DNA of 64,000 bases. It comes from Peribacter sp043814035 (GTDB lineage: Bacteria; Patescibacteriota; Gracilibacteria; Peribacterales; Peribacteraceae). Under the pieces are notes generated by a model. The model worked only from the letters and a program-made list of their open reading frames with translations. It was not told the DNA's origin and ran no database searches. The translations under genes were made by a program, and so were the position numbers. The stretch covers positions 1 to 64,000 of the forward strand of contig JBDRKJ010000007.1 in NCBI GenBank assembly GCA_043814035.1. The letters are read 5' to 3'. Positions 23,883 to 31,291 of the stretch are shown piece after piece. The stretch's first letter is position 1. Each line of letters begins with the position of its first letter.

Positions 23883-24950
23883 CTACACTTGCGCAAACCA
23901 TCCTCTGGTACTATTTGCTATCTTTACTAGTATCAGCATAACAGGTACTTCGACGAGAACTCCGACAACTGTTACCAGTGTTGCCCCTGAATGAAGGCCA
24001 AAGAGAGAAATCGCGACTGCGACAGCAAGCTCAAAGAAATTGCTTGCTCCGATCATTCCTGCAGGAGCAGCAATGCTATGTGGAACTTTCCACCATTTTG
24101 CCCATAGATATGCGACGAAGAAAATGAAGAACGTCTGGATAATGAGAGGTATGGCTATCAAACCGATGTGCAACGGATTTTTCAGAATGATTTCTCCCTG
24201 AAACGAAAAGATGATGATGAGCGTACAAAGTAGGCCGATTTCCGTTATGTGTTTGAATTTTGGCAAAAATTCCCTCTCAAAGCATTCATGTCCATTCTTC
24301 CTTATTTGACGCCTTCTTGTTAGAAAGCCTGCCAGAAAAGGGATAACTACAAACAAGAACACTGACAGGAAGAGTGTGTCATAGGGTATTGCTATGTCGC
24401 TTATGCCAAGCAGAAAGGAGACAATGGGTACAAATGCAATTAGGATAATCAAGTCGTTGATTGCAACCTGTAAAAGTGTGTAACCAGGATTTCCTTTCGT
24501 CAGGTGACTCCAGACAAAAACCATTGCCGTACAAGGTGCTGCTCCTAGCAAAATGGCTCCTGCGAGATACTCCTTTCCCAAGTCTGTACTGATGAAATTG
24601 CGAAATACAACCGTGAAGAAGAGGAGGGCAAACAGATACATTGTAAACGGCTTGACGAGCCAGTTGGTCACCAGTGTCACCGATAGCCCCTTTGGATGCT
24701 TAAAACAATCTCTGATGCAGGCGAAATCAATTTTAAGCATCATCGGATAAATCATCAGCCAGATGAGGATGGCAATGGGGAGCGACACATGCGCATACTC
24801 AAATTTACTGAGCGTCTGTGGAATCACAGGAAGATACCTGCCGATCACAACGCCAAGAACAATGCAAAAAAGAATCCAAAGACTCAGGTACTTTTCAAAG
24901 ATTCCCAATGCCTTCTGTTCAATGCCTTCTGATGATTGTGGTGTTGTCAT
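23883..24950 (-). CDS. ACR3-family arsenite efflux transporter
   Basis: The 355-residue protein from ATG 24950 (MTTPQSSEGIEQKALGIFEK) has about ten membrane segments. It carries the ACR3 hallmark segment GAAPCTAMVFVWSHLTKGNP with the conserved Cys used in arsenite transport, plus GIAMLK-like PMMLKIDFACIRD in segment 2. ACR3 exports As(III) using the proton gradient. No arsR, arsC or other arsenic gene is adjacent. The DNA is visibly AT-richer than its neighbours, and it lies 22 bases from tRNA-Tyr, which suggests horizontal acquisition. The longer frame to 25223 is unlikely because it lacks a membrane-protein start and crosses the promoter of the divergent gene. Confidence 0.85.
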   Translation of the reverse strand: MTTPQSSEGIEQKALGIFEKYLSLWILFCIVLGVVIGRYLPVIPQTLSKFEYAHVSLPIAILIWLMIYPMMLKIDFACIRDCFKHPKGLSVTLVTNWLVKPFTMYLFALLFFTVVFRNFISTDLGKEYLAGAILLGAAPCTAMVFVWSHLTKGNPGYTLLQVAINDLIILIAFVPIVSFLLGISDIAIPYDTLFLSVFLFVVIPFLAGFLTRRRQIRKNGHECFEREFLPKFKHITEIGLLCTLIIIFSFQGEIILKNPLHIGLIAIPLIIQTFFIFFVAYLWAKWWKVPHSIAAPAGMIGASNFFELAVAVAISLFGLHSGATLVTVVGVLVEVPVMLILVKIANSTRGWFAQV

Positions 24951-25071
24951 AGTCAATTCAGAGAATGGTAAGATGATCGCCCTCAAGATATCACACCACT
25001 CCGTCATAACACTCCAAACTGAGTTTGCATTGAAACCCTCCCCCACAGGGGCCTTCGGCCGGCCCACCAGA

Positions 25072-25100
25072 TTGACAGAAGAGAGAAAAAGTATTAAATT
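25072..25100 (+). promoter_or_regulatory. promoter of 25238 gene
   Basis: TTGACA (25072-25077), 17 bases, TAAATT (25095-25100), giving a leader of about 130 bases. Confidence 0.55.
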
Positions 25101-25106
25101 CTCATA

Positions 25107-25237
25107 AGATCTATAGTGCAAGTGTTCCTCATGAGGAACGCGAGTAAAAGGTCTGCCGATCTTTGACATCGAAGTTGGGGAAATTCTTTCGTTTGCTACA
25201 CATTTCTCTGTTACTCGAACCACGATTGGAGACCACC
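25107..25237 (+). ncRNA. structured 5' leader of TIM-barrel gene
   Basis: The predicted leader has a perfect 16-base palindrome GTTCCTCATGAGGAAC (25124-25139) near its 5' end and an SD (GGAG, 25228-25231) 6 bases before ATG 25238. No known RNA family was recognised. Confidence 0.4.
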
Positions 25238-26164
25238 ATGGTCATTCGCCTTGGCGCGCATTGGCTCGCCTTCCTTTGGGACGTTTCGACAAGAGGCCCG
25301 CTCTCGGATGCCGTGCGAAAAGCACGCAGCGCGGGGGCAACGGTATTCGAGTTGATCTACCACGCGTTGAACGGGCTGAGCCCGTCCAAAACCGCCGACT
25401 CACTCAAGGCTGGCGGCATAACGCGGGCAGGGGAGTGCGTATTCTTCCCGGACGGAGAAGACGGAGCCGAGCCGCCGATGGGAGACCCGCTTTCGGACAA
25501 TGCGAAGCAACGCGGACTCGCCCTGAAAACGTTCCGGCGCATACTGGGATTTATGGTTGCCCTGCGCGCGTACGGAATTACGATCAACCTTCTCGGCGGA
25601 CCGAGCTGCTGGGTCCTCGGAAAGGACTACGGCTTGGACTGGGTAGAGTTACGTCGGCGCATCCTCCGCTTCTACAAGGAGCTTGAGGTGGACCTCCGCG
25701 CAGCAGAGGTACGGATCGCCATTGAGTTCTTACGCATAGAGGAGGATCTCGTCGTACAAACCCCCGCGCACGCCGCCGAACTCGTCGACGCGCTGAACAC
25801 CGCGATCCACGGAAACATGTTCGGGGTACTCCTCGACACGTTCCACGTCGCAGAGCGTGGCTACGATCAGGTAGCGACCGTTCGTACGCTCGGAAAACGG
25901 ATCATCCACCTCCACCTCAATGGGGCGAAACGACGGCCCGCCGGAGGCGATGGTGACACCATCCAGTGGCCCGAACTCGTCGTCGCTCTGGATGAGCTAG
26001 GCCTCGAAAGAGTCGACGCAACTTACGAGCCATTCTGTGCGCTCGTGAGAGAAAAGAACAGCGCCCTGGGAGAGGGCTTGCCCGCTCCCGTGGACGAACC
26101 CGGTGGGATCGTTACGACACGCGAAACGCTCACAGCGAGCGGAATGGAAGTCGTTACTACGTAG
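25238..26164 (+). CDS. TIM-barrel sugar isomerase/epimerase
   Basis: The 308-residue product resembles AP-endonuclease-2/xylose-isomerase-like TIM barrels, which include D-tagatose/psicose 3-epimerases. Candidate metal ligands sit at strand ends in the usual order: Glu in VRIAIEFLRIEE, Asp in GVLLDTFHV, His in IIHLHLNG, and Glu in VDATYEPF. Such enzymes use Mn or Mg to move carbonyl groups in sugars; the substrate is unknown. The start at 25238 is set by an SD (GGAG) 6 bases upstream; the frame continues to 25163 without an SD. It stands alone between a promoter and a strong terminator. It may have arrived together with the ACR3 gene. Confidence 0.75.
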   Translation: MVIRLGAHWLAFLWDVSTRGPLSDAVRKARSAGATVFELIYHALNGLSPSKTADSLKAGGITRAGECVFFPDGEDGAEPPMGDPLSDNAKQRGLALKTFRRILGFMVALRAYGITINLLGGPSCWVLGKDYGLDWVELRRRILRFYKELEVDLRAAEVRIAIEFLRIEEDLVVQTPAHAAELVDALNTAIHGNMFGVLLDTFHVAERGYDQVATVRTLGKRIIHLHLNGAKRRPAGGDGDTIQWPELVVALDELGLERVDATYEPFCALVREKNSALGEGLPAPVDEPGGIVTTRETLTASGMEVVTT

Positions 26165-26206
26165 GTGCAATCCCCAACGCGCCGATGTCAGGGATCAATT
26201 TTCCAC

Positions 26207-26244
26207 CCCGTTGCCGATGTAAAAGTTGGCAACGGGTGTTTTTA
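26207..26244 (+). terminator. intrinsic terminator after TIM-barrel gene
   Basis: CCCGTTGCC (26207-26215) pairs perfectly with GGCAACGGG (26228-26236), followed by TGTTTTTAT. Confidence 0.85.
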
Positions 26245-26267
26245 TAGGTCTTCGGCCTTCCCAAGAG

Positions 26268-27140
26268 CTAACATTGAATACAATTTTTGTTCGCTGCTCC
26301 GACTTTTCCTGATCCTTTTGCGGATTTCTTGAATTCGATAAGTGCCGCGCGAGCAGCCTCTTCGATCGGACGCATGGCGATCCCCTCCCCTTTCAATTTC
26401 TCGGTCGAGAGCACGCAATTACTCCGTCCTGCACGCACCACCTGTGATAGGGAATCGAGAAGTAGGCGCTCAAACCAATGTGTGGGATCCACGATCTCGC
26501 GATACAGCTCCATGATGTGGTAGGGCGAAATGGCGCCTTCATTCACCATGTTGTAGATGCCGGTCGAACGCTTGGCGATCAGTTTCTCAGCGGCTACAAG
26601 AAAATCCGGCAAATACGTGATGGAATTGGGTACGTCGAGCACGCGCTCGAACTTCGTGAGTTTCGAGAGGAGGTTACGAGGGTGCGGAGAGCTGTCAAAT
26701 GGCATGCGCAAGCGAAGAATCAGCACTGGGTAATCACGCAATGCTCGTTCGCAGACGGCCTTCGTACGGGAGTAGTAACTCCCCGTGAAATTCGGCTCAT
26801 CGGTCTCGGCAAATCCCCTCCCCTCGTTGTCTCCGGAGTACACGCAGCCGGAACTCAAGTGCACCCAGTAGATGTTGCGCTGCTGGCATTCCTCAAGTAG
26901 CACCAGAGGTCCCAGCACATTGCTATGTAGCGTTTCGATTTTATTATCCTCGCACCAGTCCACGTTGGGTACACCAGTCTTGCCTGCGGCGTTGATGACA
27001 ATATCGGGTTTCTCGGCATCGAGCACGCGCGCCACGGCCGCAGAATCGGCAATATCGACCGAGGGGACGACGGCATCGGGGTAGATCTTTAAGAATTGCC
27101 CACCCATGTATCCGCGGCCGCCGAAGAGGAGAATGCGCAT
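26268..27140 (-). CDS. RmlD-like NAD(P)-dependent sugar reductase
   Basis: The 290-residue protein is a short-chain dehydrogenase of the dTDP-4-dehydrorhamnose reductase type. It shows the dinucleotide site FGGRGYMGGQF at residues 6-16, DIVINAAGKTGVPNVDWCE, the strand VHLSSGCVYSG, and the catalytic YYSRTK (Tyr-x-x-x-Lys). A role in making deoxysugars for surface glycans is likely. It resembles the reductase part of the plant UDP-rhamnose epimerase/reductase as much as bacterial RmlD. No rml partner genes are nearby. The leaderless promoter upstream is nearly ideal. Confidence 0.8.
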   Translation of the reverse strand: MRILLFGGRGYMGGQFLKIYPDAVVPSVDIADSAAVARVLDAEKPDIVINAAGKTGVPNVDWCEDNKIETLHSNVLGPLVLLEECQQRNIYWVHLSSGCVYSGDNEGRGFAETDEPNFTGSYYSRTKAVCERALRDYPVLILRLRMPFDSSPHPRNLLSKLTKFERVLDVPNSITYLPDFLVAAEKLIAKRSTGIYNMVNEGAISPYHIMELYREIVDPTHWFERLLLDSLSQVVRAGRSNCVLSTEKLKGEGIAMRPIEEAARAALIEFKKSAKGSGKVGAANKNCIQC

Positions 27141-27146
27141 ATTGCT

Positions 27147-27175
27147 ATTCTAGCGACGAATGTATCGGCTGCCAA
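27147..27175 (-). promoter_or_regulatory. leaderless promoter of RmlD-like gene
   Basis: On the minus strand TTGGCA (27170-27175), 17 bases, TAGAAT (27147-27152), then 6 bases to ATG 27140. Confidence 0.7.
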
Positions 27176-27186
27176 AGAACACACTG

Positions 27187-27268
27187 AGCTTTGAGCTGTA
27201 AGCTTTTAGCTGAGAGATGCAGAATATTGAATTCTCAAAGCTATCAGCTCCAAGCTATCAGCTCCACA
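27187..27268. repeat. AGCT-rich intergenic repeat
   Basis: Repeated words AAGCTATCAGCTCC (twice in tandem, about 27237-27266) and their reversed relatives GAGCTGTAAGCTTTTAGCTGAG fill the space between the RmlD-like and ftsK promoters. The function is unknown. Confidence 0.5.
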
Positions 27269-27300
27269 AAACCCCTCTACAAAAACCCACCTAATACTTC

Positions 27301-27306
27301 TACAAT
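27301..27306 (+). promoter_or_regulatory. leaderless promoter of ftsK
   Basis: TACAAT ends 6 bases before the GTG start at 27313. Confidence 0.6.
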
Positions 27307-27312
27307 CCTTCC

Positions 27313-29574
27313 GTGCCCAAGCACCGACGCAAACTTAAGCGGCCAAAGAGGAGCAGAAAGCGCTCTTCTGCGTCCATTAAAATGAGTTCGGCCACGCAAC
27401 GCCAGGTGAGCGGTGTGATCCAGTTCACGGTGGGCATGCTCATTCTGCTCTCTCTCAGGCAGCAGGCGGGCTCTGCAGGCGGCGCCGTTGCGACCGTGCT
27501 CACTTTCTTCTTCGGTAAGTGGAGCATCATCTTTCCGGCCGTCCTCATTGTCTCTGCCCTGTTGCACTTCTTTACAAGTGAGGATCACTTCAGAGCCAAA
27601 CGGTCATTTGGATTGGTAGTCTGCCTCGTGAGTTTTCTCGGTTTCATGCACATCGGTGCACCGATTCAGGAGATTGCCACGAAGAAAGAGGAACTCGGCG
27701 GGGCGATCGGCTTTCTTGCCAGTGTGCCTTTCTTACTCTTCTTCTCGCGCCCTGTGGGCTACACCGTGCTCGGTGCGGCGTTCTTCATCGGTATCGTTAT
27801 TGCCTTTGAGCCCAATGTGGGTGCGATCTGGCAGTCGATTCGCGAGTTCACGGCGAAGCGCGAAGCAGCACGTTCACGTCCCATCAGGCTGGCTCGCGCA
27901 GAAGATACGAAGAAGCAGGTGCGATCGCATGTGAAGCAAGAAGAGGAAGAAGAAGATCTCGTGGAACAAGATAGCGAAGGACCGGAGCTCAATATCATTC
28001 GGCCGGCTTTCGCCCGAGAAGAAAACAAGAAGTCGGCTGCCAAGAAGATTGCCGCCGAGAAGAGCGGCAAGAACGTACAGGCGAAGATCAAAGACATCCT
28101 GCAGATGAAAGATACGCGCTTTGAGGAGTGGACATTCCCCAGCTTGGAGCTACTGGAAGATGCGCGCAGTGAACTCACCATCGACGACGAAGAGCTCAAA
28201 CTGCAGGCCAAGAAAATCGAAGAGAAGCTGGAGGAATTTGAAATCAGGGTCACCATGCGCGACGCCCACCCCGGACCCACGGTGACACAGTTCACCCTGC
28301 TGCCGGCCGAAGGCGTGCGCTTGAGCAAGATTGAGAGCCTTAAGGATGATTTGGCCCTTGCCTTAGCTGCTCCGAGCCTCCGTATTCAGGCCCCCATCCC
28401 CGGTAAATCGCTCGTGGGCATCGAAATGCCCAATAAGCACCGCGCGACAGTGCACCTGCGCGAAATCCTCGAGAGCCCGGAATTCGCACAATCCACCTCT
28501 CAGCTTTCGCTCCCACTCGGACGAGACGTGGGCGGATTAGCCATGGTAGCTGCCCTCAACGACATGCCGCATCTGCTCATTGCCGGCGCCACCGGCTCAG
28601 GAAAATCCGTGTGCATGAATACATTCCTCACGTCGCTGCTCTACCAAAACGCCCCCAATGAACTCAAATTCATCCTCATTGATCCCAAGCGCGTGGAACT
28701 GACACCCTACGACGGTATTCCGCACCTGCTCACGCCTGTCATCTCAGAATCTGAAAAGGCTCTACAGGCCCTGCGCTGGGCCGTGGCAGAAATGGGACGG
28801 CGGCTCCACCGCTTCTCCGACACCGGAGTACGAAACTTGGATGAGTTCAACGAGAAACAAACCGACGAAGCCAACCTCTTGCCGCGCATCGTCATCGTAG
28901 TGGATGAGCTTGCTGACCTCATGATGCGCCAGTTCCGTCGCGATACTGAAACGATGGTTGCCCGCATTGCGCAGATGGCCCGCGCCGTCGGCATGCACCT
29001 CATCATCGCCACACAACGTCCGAGCGTTGATGTGATCACGGGCCTCATCAAGGCCAATATCCCCACACGTATCGCCTTCCGCACAGTGAGTTCAGTTGAT
29101 TCCCGCACTATTCTCGATGGTATAGGTGGTGAGGATTTGCTGGGTAAAGGTGACATGCTCTACATGACAGCTTCCACCCCCGATCCCGTACGCGTTCAGG
29201 GGATCTACGTGGGCACCAAGGAGGTGGAGCGTGTGATCAATGCGGTGAAGATCGCCGGTGGCGGTCGCATCACCGAACAGATCGCTATGGCAGATGATGA
29301 AGAAGGTGAAGGAAACGGACTGAGCCTTGCACAACCCTACGCGCAGATTGATCTTGATGCCGATGACAACTGCGGCGATGATTTGTTCTTCGAAGCGGTG
29401 AAAGTGGTGCAAGAGTCAGGCAAGGCTTCGGCCAGTCTGCTGCAGCGACGCCTCTCGGTAGGTTACGCTCGCGCCGCCAAGCTACTCGACATCATGGAGC
29501 AGAAGGGTCTCATCGGTCCGGCGGATGGCGCGAAGGCACGAAAGGTCTATATCGAGCAAATGGCCACGCCATGA
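27313..29574 (+). CDS. ftsK: DNA translocase FtsK/SpoIIIE
   Basis: FtsK pumps chromosomal DNA at the division septum and helps dimer resolution. The 753-residue product starts with a basic segment, has four membrane segments (about residues 35-165), and a charged linker rich in Glu/Lys. The alpha domain follows (RVTMRDAHPGPTVTQF), then the RecA-like motor with Walker A GATGSGKSVCMNT and Walker B IVIVVDELADLMM, the RPSVDVITGLIKANIPTR segment, and a C-terminal winged-helix gamma domain (ASASLLQRRLSVGYARAAKLLDIME). Length is normal. The start is GTG, directly behind a -10 box. Confidence 0.93.
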   Translation: MPKHRRKLKRPKRSRKRSSASIKMSSATQRQVSGVIQFTVGMLILLSLRQQAGSAGGAVATVLTFFFGKWSIIFPAVLIVSALLHFFTSEDHFRAKRSFGLVVCLVSFLGFMHIGAPIQEIATKKEELGGAIGFLASVPFLLFFSRPVGYTVLGAAFFIGIVIAFEPNVGAIWQSIREFTAKREAARSRPIRLARAEDTKKQVRSHVKQEEEEEDLVEQDSEGPELNIIRPAFAREENKKSAAKKIAAEKSGKNVQAKIKDILQMKDTRFEEWTFPSLELLEDARSELTIDDEELKLQAKKIEEKLEEFEIRVTMRDAHPGPTVTQFTLLPAEGVRLSKIESLKDDLALALAAPSLRIQAPIPGKSLVGIEMPNKHRATVHLREILESPEFAQSTSQLSLPLGRDVGGLAMVAALNDMPHLLIAGATGSGKSVCMNTFLTSLLYQNAPNELKFILIDPKRVELTPYDGIPHLLTPVISESEKALQALRWAVAEMGRRLHRFSDTGVRNLDEFNEKQTDEANLLPRIVIVVDELADLMMRQFRRDTETMVARIAQMARAVGMHLIIATQRPSVDVITGLIKANIPTRIAFRTVSSVDSRTILDGIGGEDLLGKGDMLYMTASTPDPVRVQGIYVGTKEVERVINAVKIAGGGRITEQIAMADDEEGEGNGLSLAQPYAQIDLDADDNCGDDLFFEAVKVVQESGKASASLLQRRLSVGYARAAKLLDIMEQKGLIGPADGAKARKVYIEQMATP

Positions 29575-29598
29575 TTGTGGCTTCTCTCAGCGACGTTC

Positions 29599-29627
29599 GA
29601 CGTTCTGTTTCGCAATAGAACGTCGCA
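29599..29627 (+). terminator. hairpin after ftsK
   Basis: CGACGTTCT pairs with AGAACGTCG around a 10-base loop, about 25-50 bases after the stop. No T-run follows, so termination is uncertain. Confidence 0.4.
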
Positions 29628-29628
29628 G

Positions 29629-29690
29629 GTAAGTATCAAAATTCAAGTGCCAAATGCCAAACAAGAATCAAGGACCAAAACATAATTGAT
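29629..29690. repeat. left flanking repeat of four-helix gene
   Basis: It contains AGTATCAAAATTCAAGTGCC and ATCAAGGACCAAAAC. Related words recur in inverted order after the gene (30058-30116). Confidence 0.5.
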
Positions 29691-29695
29691 ACAGT
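29690..29695 (+). promoter_or_regulatory. leaderless promoter of four-helix gene
   Basis: TACAGT ends 6 bases before ATG 29702. Confidence 0.45.
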
Positions 29696-29701
29696 GCGAG
29701 A

Positions 29702-30064
29702 ATGATTGAATCAAAGAATCCCGATCTACTCGAACGTACACTTGCGTTTGCACAAGATATCCGTGCCTTCCTACGAAGGGTGCCACGAACCATTGCGAAT
29801 ATCGAGGATGGAAAACAGCTGATCCGCTCTTCGGGATCTGTAGGTGCCAATTACATTGAGGCGCGTGAAGCGATCAGTAAAAAGGATTATCTGCACCGTG
29901 TGAAGATTTGCCGAAAAGAGTCAAAAGAGAGTGGCTATTGGTTACAATTACTTTGCTTTGAGCATCGTGGAGAATTGGAACGTGAACGACAGCGTCTGAT
30001 CTTGGAGGCCAGACAATTCGTTCTCATGTTCTCTGCTATAGTTTCAAAGGCATCAAAATCTTGA
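29702..30064 (+). CDS. four-helix-bundle protein (S23/IVS type)
   Basis: The 120-residue protein matches the four-helix-bundle family first found in intervening sequences of 23S rRNA genes and related to Avd proteins: FAQDIRAFLRRVPRTIANIEDGKQLIRSSGSVGANYIEAREAISKKDYLHRVKICRKESKESGYWL. The family is basic and probably binds nucleic acid; its function outside rRNA is unknown. Here it is not in an rRNA operon but is bracketed by imperfect inverted repeats made of CAAGT/ATCAA words, as if it were a small mobile cassette. It sits between ftsK and rdgB. Confidence 0.85.
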   Translation: MIESKNPDLLERTLAFAQDIRAFLRRVPRTIANIEDGKQLIRSSGSVGANYIEAREAISKKDYLHRVKICRKESKESGYWLQLLCFEHRGELERERQRLILEARQFVLMFSAIVSKASKS

Positions 30065-30116
30065 TTTTTGCCACTTGGAATTTGTTTGATACTTGTTTTT
30101 TGATCCTTGATACTTC
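30058..30116. repeat. right flanking repeat of four-helix gene
   Basis: The reverse complement reads AAGTATCAAGGATCAAAAAA ... AATTCCAAGTGGCAAA, matching words of the left repeat in inverted orientation. It also supplies the promoter of the next gene. Confidence 0.5.
30086..30114 (+). promoter_or_regulatory. leaderless promoter of rdgB
   Basis: TTGATA (30086-30091), 17 bases, GATACT (30109-30114), then 6 bases to ATG 30121. Confidence 0.65.
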
Positions 30117-30120
30117 ACCA

Positions 30121-30717
30121 ATGCATCTTCTCATTGGAACCAACAACGAAGGCAAGATCATCGAAATCTCAGAAGTCTTGCATGGACTGCCTTTGAAGGT
30201 ACTCACTCCCAAGCATGTAAGCATCGACGAAGCAGCTCCAGAAACGGGTGAGACGTTTGAAGCGAATGCACTTGAGAAGGCCCGCTTCTACTTTGAGCGC
30301 ACACAGCTGCCCACCGTCGCTGACGACTCGGGCATCATCGTCGAAGCGCTGAAAGACGAATTGGGCATTCATACACGACGCTGGGGTGCGGGGCCTGAGG
30401 CGAGCGATCAAGAGTGGATCGCACACTTTTTGGAACGGATGAAGGAGGAAGAGAACAAGCGCGCCGCCTTCGTGTGTGTGCTCGCATATGTGGATCCTCT
30501 CGGAGCCACGTACACCTTCGAAGGGCGCTGCGAGGGTATTATCACGCCGAGCCTCGAAGCTGATTACCTACCGGGTCTGCCGATCTCCGCCTGTTTCATA
30601 CCGGAAGGGCACGACAAGGTTTTCTCGGCCCTGACTATTGAACAAAAAAATAGTACAAGCCATCGGGGTCGGGCGGCACAACAATTAAGAAATTTTCTGT
30701 TGTCATCCCGATCGTAG
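30121..30717 (+). CDS. rdgB: XTP/dITP pyrophosphatase (Ham1/RdgB)
   Basis: The enzyme removes non-canonical purine triphosphates (dITP, XTP) from the nucleotide pool. The 198-residue product shows the family motifs: GTNNEGKIIEI at the start, ETFEANALEKARFY, VADDSGIIVEAL with the metal/nucleotide-binding acids, and SHRGRAAQQL near the end. Length is typical. The start at 30121 is chosen because it begins directly at the family N-terminus and lies 6 bases after a -10 box; the frame is open to 30061. Confidence 0.92.
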   Translation: MHLLIGTNNEGKIIEISEVLHGLPLKVLTPKHVSIDEAAPETGETFEANALEKARFYFERTQLPTVADDSGIIVEALKDELGIHTRRWGAGPEASDQEWIAHFLERMKEEENKRAAFVCVLAYVDPLGATYTFEGRCEGIITPSLEADYLPGLPISACFIPEGHDKVFSALTIEQKNSTSHRGRAAQQLRNFLLSSRS

Positions 30718-30733
30718 TCAAAGAAGGGAGCGA

Positions 30734-31228
30734 TTAGACATACTCCCTCGCAGCATCAAAATACCGTTCCAAGGCCTCGGCAATTTTGTACCGGAACCAC
30801 GACAGGTAATGCTCCGTATTTGGCGTATATGTCCGAACGGCTTCTCTCAGTGCAGTTCGAGCGACTTTTCTCTTGGAAAGACCGTTCTCTTTTATCAAAA
30901 CATTTCGGGGATGGGCACGATTCGCAATCCTGTCGGCTAATGGTATGAATCGCCGGACTATTCTTTCATATTGTGTCTGCCAATCAGAGTACGCAACATC
31001 ATTACATTTCAGGCTAACAAGGAGATACATTGCCCAATGTTTCCGTTCGGCGACCTGCTGTATCGCTGCTTGCCGTTTCTCGATTGCCTTCTCTCGCCCT
31101 ACTTCCTGCGCTCTTCTCTTGCGACGATCCACCCTCAGCCTTTCTCTCTTCGTCATCCGAGGAGCTTGCACTTTCTCTAGTGAAGAAGGGCAAGAAGAGT
31201 CCGGCGTCGACCTCTCAGCAAAAGCCAT
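30734..31228 (-). CDS. basic protein of unknown function
   Basis: The 164-residue product has a very basic stretch (RMTKRERLRVDRRKRRAQEV, residues 24-43) and a helical, aromatic second half (YEDWQTQ-like SDWQTQYERIVRRFIPLADR; YLSWFRYKIAEALERYFDAA). There is no signal peptide. I do not recognise it. The frame converges on rdgB with 16 bases between stops. A -10-like TAGCGT with a TTGCAC 18 bases further up lies 6 bases before ATG 31228 on the minus strand. Confidence 0.55.
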   Translation of the reverse strand: MAFAERSTPDSSCPSSLEKVQAPRMTKRERLRVDRRKRRAQEVGREKAIEKRQAAIQQVAERKHWAMYLLVSLKCNDVAYSDWQTQYERIVRRFIPLADRIANRAHPRNVLIKENGLSKRKVARTALREAVRTYTPNTEHYLSWFRYKIAEALERYFDAAREYV

Positions 31229-31291
31229 AGTAGCACGCTATAACATAGATAATTCGTTGTGCAAATGTTTCCCACGTTTAAACCATAATGG

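Noticed and set aside
27187..27268. AGCT-rich repeat as a small RNA or CRISPR remnant
   Set aside because: The units are too short and irregular, and there is no stable fold or spacer structure.
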